A stretch of DNA of 64,000 bases from Candidatus Cohnella colombiensis. GTDB taxonomy: Bacteria > Bacillota > Bacilli > Paenibacillales > Paenibacillaceae. The notes below the pieces were generated by a model. It saw only the letters and a program-made list of their open reading frames with translations, did no database searches and was not told the DNA's origin. This document shows positions 35,678 through 44,351 of this stretch, in pieces. Each line of letters starts with the position of its first letter. Position 1 is the stretch's first letter. The translations under genes and the position numbers were made by a program. Location of the stretch: the NCBI GenBank assembly GCA_029203125.1, contig CP119317.1, positions 2,046,001-2,110,000 of the forward strand, in the 5' to 3' direction.

Positions 35678-35787
35678 CACCGGGCCATCCCCTCCCCCGA
35701 TTATAGGTCTTTAGACTCGTTTCCTAAAGCATGGAGCAACGAAGTTAAGTCTATTGTACCGCACTCGTCCTTCAACACACAACAACA

Positions 35788-35830
35788 AAATAGGGGATAG
35801 GTCCCATTGTTTCGGAACCTCCCCCTATTT
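35788..35830. terminator. bidirectional terminator downstream of ylbG
   Basis: AAATAGGGG (35788-35796) pairs with CCCCTATTT (35822-35830), with an inner AGGTCC/GGAACCT pairing; T-rich on the minus strand (TTTTGTTGTTG). Confidence 0.75.
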
Positions 35831-35843
35831 ACTAGACAGATTT

Positions 35844-36107
35844 CTACAAGTTGTAAAAACGTGCCTTGTCTTGTGTGTCTTTTTCGTATTCGGTTTTAAT
35901 CTCATTGCGATAAGACCGCTCAATTTTACGAACATAAGGAAGCTTTTGCAAGTTTTTGACGGCTTCCTCTGCTACATCCGCATTCATGTAGAGTACTGCA
36001 TATTGCATCTTGCGCGACACGTAATGAAGCGTCCCGTATTTATCTAATCCTCGAGCAGCTTTCGTATCACTGAACCATACGATATAACCTGTCCGTTCTG
36101 CAAACAT
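35844..36107 (-). CDS. ylbG: YlbG family protein (DUF2129)
   Basis: An 87-residue protein starting MFAERTGYIVWFSDTKAARG with the YVSRKMQYAVLYMN and LPYVRKIERSYR segments of DUF2129. GGAGGT precedes the ATG. It follows ylbF, the conserved ylbF-ylbG order. Function is not well defined; often co-conserved with the YlbF/YmcA/YaaT complex. Confidence 0.93.
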   Translation of the reverse strand: MFAERTGYIVWFSDTKAARGLDKYGTLHYVSRKMQYAVLYMNADVAEEAVKNLQKLPYVRKIERSYRNEIKTEYEKDTQDKARFYNL

Positions 36108-36175
36108 GTGTGACCTCCACCAATACGATATTGAAGCTTAACTCGCTTACTCAGTACATTCCATCATATCTAAAG

Positions 36176-36667
36176 TCAACCACATCCGCCGCCACTGCTA
36201 CAGGAGCAACTTCCGCCATTGCCACAGCCTTTCGGATTCGGATCGTTGTCCGGCACCTTAATGGAATTCGACACTGCATGTGCAATCGTTCGTGAAATTT
36301 CACCTAACAATTCATCTAGTGATGCTTCTGCCTGCTTATAGCGACGAACACTTTCTATACGATCAAGGCTAGCCTCGATTTCGTACACGCGCTCAAGTGC
36401 AGCGTTATAGTCGGGATGAAATCTCCCGAAGCGCTCGCATTCTGCGAAAGCTTCCTTTGCTTTATCGAATTGCTTAATTATACGATGTGCCTCGTCGTCC
36501 TGTTGCACTCGTTGTTTCCAATATACATATTCTGCTGCGAATGCAGAATTATTAATCCAATCCCCCAGCTCGAAGGCATGTGAGAGAAGCGACCCAAAAT
36601 CAGCAGGTGCATCACCCATCCAGTCACCTTGATCTGCTACAGGGAAGGTTTCTGTTACAGCGACCAT
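36176..36667 (-). CDS. ricF: YlbF/RicF family regulator with cysteine-rich tail
   Basis: A 163-residue helical protein: LLSHAFELGDWINNSAFAAEYVYWKQRVQQDDEA..., of the YlbF/YmcA family, followed by a Gly/Ser/Cys tail with Cys148, Cys154, Cys156 and Cys162. RicF (YlbF) with RicA and RicT forms the Y-complex that binds [4Fe-4S] clusters and promotes RNase Y-dependent mRNA maturation, competence and sporulation. The tail cysteines are plausible cluster ligands. ricA and ricT are not in this window. Confidence 0.9.
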   Translation of the reverse strand: MVAVTETFPVADQGDWMGDAPADFGSLLSHAFELGDWINNSAFAAEYVYWKQRVQQDDEAHRIIKQFDKAKEAFAECERFGRFHPDYNAALERVYEIEASLDRIESVRRYKQAEASLDELLGEISRTIAHAVSNSIKVPDNDPNPKGCGNGGSCSCSSGGGCG

Positions 36668-36776
36668 TTGGTCTCACCCCACCCAATTGGTGAATTCATA
36701 CTTTACTATCATACCACAGAAGGCAGATGCTCGGTCAATTGATTAATTTCCCACATTCCACATGCCGAATTGCCTA

Positions 36777-37943
36777 TTATTGTTCAATCTTAGCCGCATC
36801 ATCAGATACAGCAATTAACAGCTTTGCGCTGCTTAACATCGCTTGCTCTACAATATCGAACTGCGGATGATGGTGCGCTGCAGATGCCCCATCGGGTAAA
36901 CCTGCGCCTACAAAGAAGAAACATCCCGGCACTTGCTCTAAGTAATACGAGAAGTCTTCTCCAGCCATCACTCGATCACATATTATGGCGCCTTCTGGCA
37001 TCATTTCTCTAGCAACCTTTAGCAACCGCGTAGCTTCTAGATCATCATTCACGACAGGGGGATATCCCATTTCTGTCGTCAGCTCGTAATGACAGCCATG
37101 GAGCTCACAGATATGATGAACGGTATCTTTAAGTCGTTTATGCATCAACTCGCGAAGCTCAGGCTCAAAGCTGCGGATCGTCCCGCCCAGGTGACAAGTG
37201 TCTGCGATAACATTGTTCGCTGATCCCGCAGAAATATTGCCAATCGTTAATACTGCACTTTCCAGCGGATTAACATTGCGTGATACAATGGTTTGAAGCG
37301 CGAGCACAACTGCCGCACCGGCTACTAGCGCATCTGCACATTCATGGGGTAACCCTGCATGTCCTCCGCGACCGATAATTTCAAGCTCAAATTCATCTGG
37401 TGATGCCATAAAAGGTCCTGAACGTGTTGCAACCACACCATAGGGCATAGGCGACCACAGGTGTACACCATAGATTGCATCGACGCCTTGAAGTGCACCT
37501 TCAGCAATCATACCGACAGCCCCACCTGGTAGCATTTCTTCGCCTGGCTGAAATAGGAATACTCGTGTTCCCACCAGTTCATGACGATGGATGCTGTAAT
37601 AACGAGCTACTGCAAGTAGCTCCGCTGTATGACCATCGTGACCACATGCATGCATAACACCTTCAACCAACGAACGATACTCGGTCTTTTTTTCATCTTG
37701 AATCGGCAATGCATCGATATCTGCTCGAAGAGCGATCGTCTTTCCTGGGAGTTCGCCTACAATCTTAGCGATTACACCCGTTCCAGCGGCGCTTCTAACT
37801 TCTAACCCCCAGGAGGTGAGCAAGTCTATAATCTTAGCTGATGTGTTATATTCTTGGAAGGAAAGCTCTGGATTTTGGTGCAGATGACGGCGCCATTTCA
37901 CCATGTCGCTATAAAGCGATTGTAACGTTTGTTCGTTCACCAT
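36777..37943 (-). CDS. M20 family amidohydrolase/peptidase
   Basis: A 388-residue M20D-type metallohydrolase: WRRHLHQNPELSFQEYNT, ALRADIDALPIQDE, HACGHDGHTAELL, QPGEEMLPGGA, dimerisation domain in the middle, and GAGLPDGASAAHHHPQFDI near the end. Relatives include N-acetyl-diaminopimelate deacetylase, aminoacylase and hippurate hydrolase; the exact substrate cannot be read from sequence. Stands alone between ylbF and yugN, divergent from yugN. Confidence 0.9.
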   Translation of the reverse strand: MVNEQTLQSLYSDMVKWRRHLHQNPELSFQEYNTSAKIIDLLTSWGLEVRSAAGTGVIAKIVGELPGKTIALRADIDALPIQDEKKTEYRSLVEGVMHACGHDGHTAELLAVARYYSIHRHELVGTRVFLFQPGEEMLPGGAVGMIAEGALQGVDAIYGVHLWSPMPYGVVATRSGPFMASPDEFELEIIGRGGHAGLPHECADALVAGAAVVLALQTIVSRNVNPLESAVLTIGNISAGSANNVIADTCHLGGTIRSFEPELRELMHKRLKDTVHHICELHGCHYELTTEMGYPPVVNDDLEATRLLKVAREMMPEGAIICDRVMAGEDFSYYLEQVPGCFFFVGAGLPDGASAAHHHPQFDIVEQAMLSSAKLLIAVSDDAAKIEQ

Positions 37944-38152
37944 TTTATTAGCGCCTCCAGTCCGAAATCTCTATTCATCTATTATTATTGTAGCAGAAAG
38001 CATTCGTTGCTGTAACCGCAGAACGATCAATTGGTCTTAAATGTCAACGATTGTTCGAACTTCTATCGCACGTAAGGGTTGCAGAAGGTCATCAAACCGA
38101 CTATCATGAGTAAATAAGCTTGTTTTTTTTACCTTCCAGAGGAGGACTTTTC

Positions 38153-38497
38153 ATGATTATTGATAATACGGGTTTAATAGGAATAAAATGCGATCTAGGT
38201 CATCTAGATGAATCTAGTGATAAGCTTGGTTTCGTTCGTTGGCAATGGGAGTATCGTCGTGCTACCTACGATTTGAAGCTCACGGATCGTTCTAAAGGCG
38301 AAGACTACTTCTTGAGAGTCAACACGCGTGCTGTAGAAGGCAAGCTCGAAAATCCTGACGCAATCTTAGAAGTAGAAGCAGTCTACATTGGCCGTGCAAC
38401 ATTCCCACACGGACTTGATTATGAATCACCTATTCCTGCACCGATTTTGGATGCAGCTAAAGATCGGCTTCAAGATTTGAAGAAGCTACTCTCATAA
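38153..38497 (+). CDS. yugN: YugN-like family protein
   Basis: The ATG at 38153 follows AGAGGAGGA with good spacing. The 114-residue protein begins MIIDNTGLIGIKCDLGHLDE and has FVRWQWEYRRATYDLKL and FPHGLDYESPIP. This is the YugN family pattern; the function is unknown. It ends 20 bases before ftsW and may share its transcript. Confidence 0.82.
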   Translation: MIIDNTGLIGIKCDLGHLDESSDKLGFVRWQWEYRRATYDLKLTDRSKGEDYFLRVNTRAVEGKLENPDAILEVEAVYIGRATFPHGLDYESPIPAPILDAAKDRLQDLKKLLS

Positions 38498-38517
38498 GTA
38501 GTGTGGAGGATTGAGGA

Positions 38518-39684
38518 ATGAAAAACCCGGCAAGTGAACACCGCGGTACGCCGGACTTCTTATTGCTAATACTTACACTGCTTTTAGTAGGATTCGGACT
38601 TGTCATGGTTTTTAGTGCAAGCTCTAGTATGACCGTCGTTGACCAGAAATATGGCAACGACGCTTTGTTTTTCACGCGAAAACAGTTAATGTGGGCTGGA
38701 ATTGGTACTTTTTTAATGCTCATCATGATGAATATTAATTATGAGAAAATCCGTAAGCTTTCAGGTCTATTTTTCATATTCGCATTGATCTTGCTTATGA
38801 TCGTTCCATTTGCAGGCGTTTATTTAAATGGCGCACGCAGTTGGCTCAGTATTGCCGGCTTCAGTGTACAGCCAACAGAATTCGCTAAGCTTGCGATTAT
38901 TATGTACTTAGCAACGATCATCGCTAAGAAGGATGAGAAATTCCGTGAATTCAAGCGTGGGCTATTGCCAGTCATGATTGTCGTTGGTTTTTTTGCTTTT
39001 TTAATAATGCTTCAGCCTGACTTAGGTTCCTGTGCGATTCTCGTCATCTGCGCATCTGTGGTCGTCGTTGCAGGCGGATCGAATATGAAGCATATCACGC
39101 TGTCTGCAGCCATTCTCATCGGATTAGCCACCCTCGGCTTGAGCGTGTACCTTCTGTTCAATCCTGAATTTGACGGGGGCTATCGATTAGCAAGATTTTC
39201 CGCCTTTCTGGATCCTCTTGCAGACTCACAGAATAGCGGATGGCAGCTGACGCGATCATTGGAAGCATTCGGTCATGGGGGTCTAACAGGAGCTGGACTC
39301 GGGCATAGCGTTCAAAAGCTTTTTTACTTGCCCCTAGCATACAATGACTTTATTTTTGCAGTCATTGGTGAAGAGCTTGGTTTTATCGGTACGACGATCT
39401 TTATTTTGTTTTATCTATTGTTCATCTGGCGTGCATTGATCGTATCATTGCGTTGTCCTGATATTTACGGAACGCTCGTAGGCATTGGGATCGTCTCACT
39501 GATCGCTATTCAAGCGTTGATCAATATGGGCGGTGTAAGTGGCGCAATTCCTGTAACCGGAGTTACATTACCTTTCATCAGTTATGGGGGCTCATCGCTT
39601 TTAGTGATGCTCATAGCGATGGGTGTCCTTCTGAGTATTTCCAGAGAATACAATCGCGTCATTAAAGTTAACGAACATCGATGA
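38518..39684 (+). CDS. ftsW: FtsW-type peptidoglycan glycosyltransferase (SEDS family)
   Basis: A 388-residue SEDS protein with about ten transmembrane helices: MVFSASSSM near the start, LNGARSWLSIAGFSVQPTEFAKLA (the WxxxxxxxxQPSE-type catalytic region), MLQPDLGS, and the C-terminal GVTLPFISYGGSSL. FtsW polymerises lipid II at the septum. SpoVE and RodA are alternatives; proximity to ylaN, which neighbours ftsW (ylaO) in B. subtilis, favours FtsW. Confidence 0.9.
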   Translation: MKNPASEHRGTPDFLLLILTLLLVGFGLVMVFSASSSMTVVDQKYGNDALFFTRKQLMWAGIGTFLMLIMMNINYEKIRKLSGLFFIFALILLMIVPFAGVYLNGARSWLSIAGFSVQPTEFAKLAIIMYLATIIAKKDEKFREFKRGLLPVMIVVGFFAFLIMLQPDLGSCAILVICASVVVVAGGSNMKHITLSAAILIGLATLGLSVYLLFNPEFDGGYRLARFSAFLDPLADSQNSGWQLTRSLEAFGHGGLTGAGLGHSVQKLFYLPLAYNDFIFAVIGEELGFIGTTIFILFYLLFIWRALIVSLRCPDIYGTLVGIGIVSLIAIQALINMGGVSGAIPVTGVTLPFISYGGSSLLVMLIAMGVLLSISREYNRVIKVNEHR

Positions 39685-39693
39685 TCTGATAAC

Positions 39694-39740
39694 TAAAGAG
39701 GCACTGTCCGCTCAATATTGATCGGAACAGTGCCTCTTTA
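39694..39740. terminator. bidirectional terminator between ftsW and the Asp23 gene
   Basis: A perfect 14-base stem (39694-39707 with 39727-39740) around a 19-base loop, A-rich left and T-rich right; the two genes converge on it. Confidence 0.8.
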
Positions 39741-39752
39741 TATTCGCATTCA

Positions 39753-40127
39753 TTATTTCACTCGTTGAACATCCTCAACTTCTTCATCCTTGAAGGCGAC
39801 GCCTTCTACCTTCACATTAACTTCTACAACCCGTAGCCCGGTCATGTTCTCAACTGCTTCACGAACATTATCCTGTAGTCTACGACCGACCTCTTGAATC
39901 GGTATACCATATTGGACCACAACTCTTAAGTCGATTGCGGCTTCAAGTTGACCGACTTCAACTGATACACCCTTCTGTGCATTGCGTCCGCTCAGCCGCT
40001 TTGCCAAGCCTTCAGAAATTCCTCCTGACATCGCTGCGACTCCTGGAGTCTCTAGTGCTGCTAATCCAGCTATGGTAGCAACGACATCGTCTGAAATTCG
40101 AATTAATCCTTGCTGTTCTTCAGTCAT
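39753..40127 (-). CDS. Asp23/Gls24 family protein, second copy
   Basis: A 124-residue Asp23 protein: GLIRISDDVVATIAGLAALETPGVAAMSGG, YGIPIQEVGRRLQDNVREAVENMTGL and a final acidic stretch. It is a paralog of YloU at 11011-11370 but has its own context between ftsW and the Ca2+/H+ exchanger. Role in the envelope is inferred from the family. Confidence 0.9.
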   Translation of the reverse strand: MTEEQQGLIRISDDVVATIAGLAALETPGVAAMSGGISEGLAKRLSGRNAQKGVSVEVGQLEAAIDLRVVVQYGIPIQEVGRRLQDNVREAVENMTGLRVVEVNVKVEGVAFKDEEVEDVQRVK

Positions 40128-40249
40128 CGCGGCTCACTCTCCCGAACCTGTAATACTTCCATTGTAATGGAAGGCTAACAGATAATCAACCGAAAGCGTT
40201 CACATGATGTCAGCTTTTGATCTCTTCTCAAAATCAAAACTGTTTCTCG

Positions 40250-40278
40250 TTTACGAATGCTACTGTTTTGGATATAGT
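40250..40278 (+). promoter_or_regulatory. probable cax promoter
   Basis: -35 TTTACG (40250-40255), 17-base spacer, -10 TATAGT (40273-40278). If used, the whole of repeat copy B (40290-40382) would be in the 5' leader of the exchanger mRNA. Confidence 0.45.
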
Positions 40279-40289
40279 AAGTACCAAGT

Positions 40290-40382
40290 AAAAACGTCTT
40301 CAACGTCCTTGGACGCTGAAGAAGCTTTACGAAGGTTATACAGTTATGGATAAGAGTGAAACATATAAATACTGTATAACTG
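40290..40382 (+). repeat. dispersed two-hairpin element, copy B
   Basis: Begins AAAAACG; hairpin 1 pairs 40298-40307 with 40312-40321 around a CTTG loop (one A-C mismatch); linker AAGAAGCTTTACGAAG; hairpin 2 pairs 40334-40344 with 40371-40381, with an inner stem 40350-40354/40362-40366 closing an AGTGAAA loop. It aligns without gaps to copy C, 75 of 91 bases identical. It lies in the predicted 5' leader of cax. Confidence 0.88.
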
Positions 40383-40425
40383 GAATTGAAAAACCATCCT
40401 ATTTAAGGTGCGAGGTGCGTGCTTT

Positions 40426-41484
40426 ATGAATAAATTGTTCTTCCCGCTGCTCGGAATCACATTTTTACTTAGTGCTCTCGCACATTATGGTCATTGGGGC
40501 TCAGGCATAGTATTCACGTTGTCAGGACTTGCGATCTTGTTCGCAGCCGGGCTATTAGGTAAAGCAACAGAATCTGTCGCTCACTATGCCGGACAACGCC
40601 TAGGCGGATTTTTGAACGCAACGTTTGGAAACGCGGCTGAATTAATCATTTGTATTTTCCTCATCAAAGAAGGGTTGTTTGACATTGTAAAAGCCAGCTT
40701 AACTGGTGCTATCATTGGCAACTTGTTGCTTGTTCTTGGGATTAGCGCTTTCGTTGGCGGCTTGAAGTATCGCGAACAGAAGTTCAACCTTCATCTTGCA
40801 GGACAGAATGCATCTCTAATGCTCCTTGCAGTTATCTCTCTCTTCATCCCTGCCATCTTTGTTAAGACAGAGCACCTTTCCGTTGAGAACATACATACGA
40901 TGAGCTTGATCGTTGCCGGAGTACTGATCGTCGCTTACTTTGGGTGGTTAGTCTATTCGATGTTCACACACAAAGATTTGCTTGAAGATCATATTGATAC
41001 TCAAGCCGCTCACGGAGAACCTGCACAGTGGTCAAAAAAGCTTTCCATCGTATTTCTCGTCGTAGCGACAGTTATGGTAGCTTTTATTAGCGAATGGCTC
41101 GTACATACGCTAGATTCCTTCACTTCAAGCTTCGGCTTGTCTGATCTATTCGTAGGCGCATTCGTAGTCGCTGTTATTGGGAATGCAGCGGAGCATAGCG
41201 CTGCAGTCATGCTAGCGCTGAAAAATAAGATGGGAGCAGCGGTCGAAATTGCCGTGGGAAGCAGCTTACAGGTCGCATTATTCGTTGCACCTATACTCGT
41301 CTTCATTAGTTTGCTGTTCGAGCAACAGATGGATCTCATCTTTACAACAATCGAGATTGCAGCGATCGGCGTTGCCGTGTTCATCGCAACCTCGATTACA
41401 CGAGATGGCACAACGAACTGGTATGAAGGTAAATTGTTGCTGCTCATCTATGTTATTTTAGGAGTATGCTTCTACTTCGTTTAA
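40426..41484 (+). CDS. cax: calcium/proton exchanger (CaCA family, YfkE-like)
   Basis: The ATG at 40426 follows CGAGGTG. The 352-residue protein has about eleven transmembrane helices and both alpha repeats: GGFLNATFGNAAELII and GAFVVAVIGNAAEHSAAV, the CAX selectivity motifs with key glutamates. It exports Ca2+ in exchange for H+. This is the second Ca2+ efflux system in the window, after yloB. The leader contains repeat copy B. Confidence 0.94.
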   Translation: MNKLFFPLLGITFLLSALAHYGHWGSGIVFTLSGLAILFAAGLLGKATESVAHYAGQRLGGFLNATFGNAAELIICIFLIKEGLFDIVKASLTGAIIGNLLLVLGISAFVGGLKYREQKFNLHLAGQNASLMLLAVISLFIPAIFVKTEHLSVENIHTMSLIVAGVLIVAYFGWLVYSMFTHKDLLEDHIDTQAAHGEPAQWSKKLSIVFLVVATVMVAFISEWLVHTLDSFTSSFGLSDLFVGAFVVAVIGNAAEHSAAVMLALKNKMGAAVEIAVGSSLQVALFVAPILVFISLLFEQQMDLIFTTIEIAAIGVAVFIATSITRDGTTNWYEGKLLLLIYVILGVCFYFV

Positions 41485-41535
41485 CCTGTATGATCGAATC
41501 TCCTGTATGGTTGAGGTAACAGCTATTTGTTGCAC

Positions 41536-41576
41536 AAAAAAAGGAGCAGCACGCCCAATGGGTGCTACTCCTTTTT
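41536..41576. terminator. bidirectional terminator between cax and ylaN
   Basis: AAAAAGGAGCAGCAC pairs with GTGCTACTCCTTTTT around CGCCCAATGG. The left side is A-rich and the right T-rich. The ylaN stop codon (41565-41567) lies within the stem. Confidence 0.85.
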
Positions 41577-41855
41577 ACGTTCAAGCGCTTCATATAACAT
41601 AGCCAAATTTCTTTCAAGCTGGCTAATTAAGAGCTTGCCTGCGCCATCCTCTATTAACCCAGCTCTCACCGCAAAATCAACCGCTCTTGAGAAGCCGTAC
41701 ATTTGGGTATCCAGCACTTCCTCATATAGCGGGCATTTGCGGGTCGCCAAATTTTCCATTTGGATCGCGATTAACTTCTCTATCTTGGCGGCGTCCTCTT
41801 GAAGTAGACGTTGTGCCTTCTGATTCAAATCGAGCATTGTGTCCGATGTAGTCAT
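41565..41855 (-). CDS. ylaN: YlaN family protein (DUF1507)
   Basis: The ATG at 41853-41855 follows GGGGGAG. The 96-residue helical protein shows KIEKLIAIQMENLATRKCPLYEEVLDTQMYGFSRAVDFAVR, the near-invariant YlaN core. YlaN is an essential-under-iron-limitation regulator that interacts with Fur in B. subtilis. Close to ftsW as usual, though separated here by the Asp23 and cax genes. Confidence 0.95.
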   Translation of the reverse strand: MTTSDTMLDLNQKAQRLLQEDAAKIEKLIAIQMENLATRKCPLYEEVLDTQMYGFSRAVDFAVRAGLIEDGAGKLLISQLERNLAMLYEALERKKE

Positions 41856-41932
41856 TCCTACTCCCCCTGTGCCCCTTACTACCATCCCTTTCATATTAGA
41901 CGATATTGGTCAGAAGTACAAGAACAGCGCAT

Positions 41933-41979
41933 AAAAAACCCCCAGTCCTTACGAGAAATTAACTCGAGGCACAAGGGGA
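41933..41979 (-). terminator. intrinsic terminator of the HPr-like gene
   Basis: On the minus strand, CCCC...GGGG outer pairing plus CGAG/CTCG inner pairing, then GGGTTTTTT. It begins 28 bases past the stop codon. Confidence 0.65.
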
Positions 41980-42007
41980 TTCATTGGTTCACATTAAATT
42001 TTAATGA

Positions 42008-42247
42008 TTAGTCCACTACTGTTACGTTCAAGCTGTGCTTAGCGAAGATTGCACCTAGTGCCGCCTTAGCTTCTTCTGCGTCAGGACCATGGACATGAAG
42101 TTCATAAGCATGGTGTCCAAGCAGTGTTGTAAACAAACCCAAGATGCTCTTCACATCTATGTATTTGTTTTCCGCTTGAAGGACAATAGACGAACGGAAT
42201 TTGTTAGCGGTTTGGGACAACTCCACGATTGCCGCATTGTTTGACAT
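42008..42247 (-). CDS. HPr-like protein lacking the His15 phosphorylation site
   Basis: The ATG at 42245-42247 follows GGAGG. The 79-residue protein aligns with HPr from its first helix onward: SQTANKFRSSIV with VQTASKYDADV, then KYIDVKSILGLFTTLLG with the HPr KTVNLKSIMGVMSLGIAKG region, then VHGPDAEEAKAAL. The IHARPA segment with phospho-acceptor His15 is absent, while Ser34 takes the place of regulatory Ser46. So it cannot pass phosphate in the sugar PTS; like Crh it could be a Ser-phosphorylated co-regulator of CcpA. That role is inference. Confidence 0.75.
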   Translation of the reverse strand: MSNNAAIVELSQTANKFRSSIVLQAENKYIDVKSILGLFTTLLGHHAYELHVHGPDAEEAKAALGAIFAKHSLNVTVVD

Positions 42248-42333
42248 CGGAATCCCTCCAATTATTTGACTGTTCACTCTTCCATATCATACCTTGTTCT
42301 CCCAAAGTGACGCAAGAGAAAGATTTGAACAAA

Positions 42334-43449
42334 TCACTTTAACGCATCAGGGTTTAACCCTTGAAGCTCAGAGATCATGAACATGCCATCTTTACGAATG
42401 AGTACATCATCAAAGTATACTTCTCCACCACCATACTCTGGACGCTGAATGAGTACTAAATCCCAATGAATCGATGACCGATTGCCATTGTCTGTTACAT
42501 CATAAGCTTGTCCTGGAGTAAAATGGAGACTTCCTGCGATTTTCTCATCAAACAGCGTATCCTTCATTGGATGTAGGATATGCGGGTTGAAGCCAAGACT
42601 GAATTCACCGATATACCTCGCACCTTCATCACTGTCTAGCAATTCATTAATCCGCTTCGTATCATTTGCTGTTGCATCAATAATTTTTCCATCCTTAAAA
42701 GTAAACGTGACGTTCTCATAGGTAAACCCATTATAGACACTCGGCGTATTATATGCGATCGTACCATTGACTGAATTGCGCACAGGACAAGAATACACTT
42801 CACCATCTGGAATATTCCGCTCTCCTGAACATTTCTGCGCTCCAATTCCTTTAATCGAGAAATTCAAATCCGTACCTGGAGCAACGATCCGTACTTTATC
42901 CGTACGACTCATTAGTTGCTGCAGTGGATTCATTGCAGCGTCCATCTTCGCATAATCCAGATTACATACGTCAAAATAAAAGTTCTCGAACGCCTCAGTG
43001 CTCATGTTCGCAAGCTGTGCCATAGACGCATTCGGATAGCGCAACACAACCCACTTCGTCCGCTTAACCCGCTGCTCCATATGTATCGGGTGTCGGTAAA
43101 TTCGATCATACAGCTTCATACGACCAGCGGGTATATCTGCAAGCTCATTGACATTTGTCCCTGCTCGAATGCCGATATATGCTTGCATCTTTTTCATTCG
43201 TTCAAGATCGTAAGCCGCCCATGTTTCAAGTTGCTCTTCAGTAGCACCGCTAAGTAGGGCACGCATGACAGAACGATCTTCTATCTCTACAAAAGGATGC
43301 CCACCCAGCTTAGTCACCTCTTCAACCAAGCTTATAAGTAAATCTCGCTCTGAGCCAATCATTTCGATCAAAACATTATCACCCGGTTGAACCTTAATGG
43401 AATATCCCGCTAAATTTGCTGCCAGTTGCTGAATTCTTGGGTCCTTCAT
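42334..43449 (-). CDS. M29 family aminopeptidase
   Basis: A 371-residue protein: MKDPRIQQLAANLAGYSIKVQPGDNVLIEM and, later, GERNIPDGEVYSCPVRNSVNG with metal-binding Glu, ARYIGEFSLGFNPHI with Glu, and SIHWDLVLI with His and Asp. These are M29 (AmpS/AmpT/PepS) metal ligands. Removes N-terminal residues from peptides. It has its own GAGGAGG site and lies before the HPr-like gene. Confidence 0.93.
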   Translation of the reverse strand: MKDPRIQQLAANLAGYSIKVQPGDNVLIEMIGSERDLLISLVEEVTKLGGHPFVEIEDRSVMRALLSGATEEQLETWAAYDLERMKKMQAYIGIRAGTNVNELADIPAGRMKLYDRIYRHPIHMEQRVKRTKWVVLRYPNASMAQLANMSTEAFENFYFDVCNLDYAKMDAAMNPLQQLMSRTDKVRIVAPGTDLNFSIKGIGAQKCSGERNIPDGEVYSCPVRNSVNGTIAYNTPSVYNGFTYENVTFTFKDGKIIDATANDTKRINELLDSDEGARYIGEFSLGFNPHILHPMKDTLFDEKIAGSLHFTPGQAYDVTDNGNRSSIHWDLVLIQRPEYGGGEVYFDDVLIRKDGMFMISELQGLNPDALK

Positions 43450-43497
43450 TTTTCAGTTATTCCTCCTCATGTTCAATGTATGAACTATTTTACCATG

Positions 43498-44244
43498 CTA
43501 TTTACTCGGTAGGAAATGCGTTTGCGACACTCTCTTTTCCTGTAGCATGTTGTTTTTCCACTGATATCGCATTGTCGTCTCCACTGACAACTGACTTGGA
43601 AACCAGCTTCGACTGCTCGCGACCCATCTACACTCCGTTGTCACTTGCAGACGAGCTAATTTTTCCTCTAGTTCCTGCTTAGCTTGTGCGTATAGTCGCT
43701 GAGCGCTTGCAGATTGCCTTAGAAGCTGCTGCTCATCTTCAGCAATCGTATTGAGCTGTGTACGGAGCTCGTTGGCGATATGAGCTCGTGATACTTCATC
43801 GTTAAGCATCATGATTAGCTCGAATTCATCTTTATTTGCTGTTTGCTTAGCATACCGAACGGAAGCTTTATTTCCTTTAATGAGATCCAATATCTCAAGA
43901 GGCTCAAATTCCTCCATCTGCATCTTCTGCTCTTTCGCAGATCGTTCTTTGAACCCTCCATTTATCTGACCTTCCTTTTCAGCCCTCCATTGCATATTCA
44001 ATTTTCCATGTTCAGAAATTTTCCCGTCGTAAAACAAATGGCTTGCAATCATTCCACTTGGATTAATTAATGTCACTTCACCTGAGACGTTATAACGCTC
44101 ACTGCCCGATAAAGCTGACGCCGATAGCGCTAGCGCCTCCTTGGCAGATAACGAGCTTGTAGGAGCATTTAAACATCCCTGCAAACAGATCCATACACCT
44201 AATCCTCCAACAAAAGTCCCATAACGTACGAATTGCCAAAGCAT
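43498..44244 (-). CDS. uncharacterised lipoprotein
   Basis: I do not recognise the family. The 248-residue protein has a signal peptide with lipobox-like LQGC (Cys24), a Ser/Ala-rich stretch, beta-rich middle (SGEVTLINPSGMIASHLFYDG), acidic helical segment and a coiled-coil-like LAQAK region (QRLYAQAKQELEEKLARLQ) before TECRWVASSRSWFPSQLSVET. Some resemblance to LppX/DUF4-type lipoprotein beta folds is possible but unproven. It sits between the aminopeptidase and the diguanylate cyclase; GAGGAGAG precedes the ATG. Confidence 0.65.
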   Translation of the reverse strand: MLWQFVRYGTFVGGLGVWICLQGCLNAPTSSLSAKEALALSASALSGSERYNVSGEVTLINPSGMIASHLFYDGKISEHGKLNMQWRAEKEGQINGGFKERSAKEQKMQMEEFEPLEILDLIKGNKASVRYAKQTANKDEFELIMMLNDEVSRAHIANELRTQLNTIAEDEQQLLRQSASAQRLYAQAKQELEEKLARLQVTTECRWVASSRSWFPSQLSVETTMRYQWKNNMLQEKRVSQTHFLPSK

Positions 44245-44298
44245 AGACGATCACTCTCCTCAGTCCAGATTCGTCCTTATTAGCATGTCATCTTTCAC

Positions 44299-44330
44299 AA
44301 AAAAATAGCCCCCGCAACTTCACGAGGGCT
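44299..44330 (-). terminator. intrinsic terminator of the diguanylate cyclase gene
   Basis: On the minus strand AGCCCTCG pairs with CGGGGGCT and runs into ATTTTTTTG, 22 bases past the stop codon. Confidence 0.8.
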
Positions 44331-44351
44331 TCATTCGTCTATTTATGCTTA

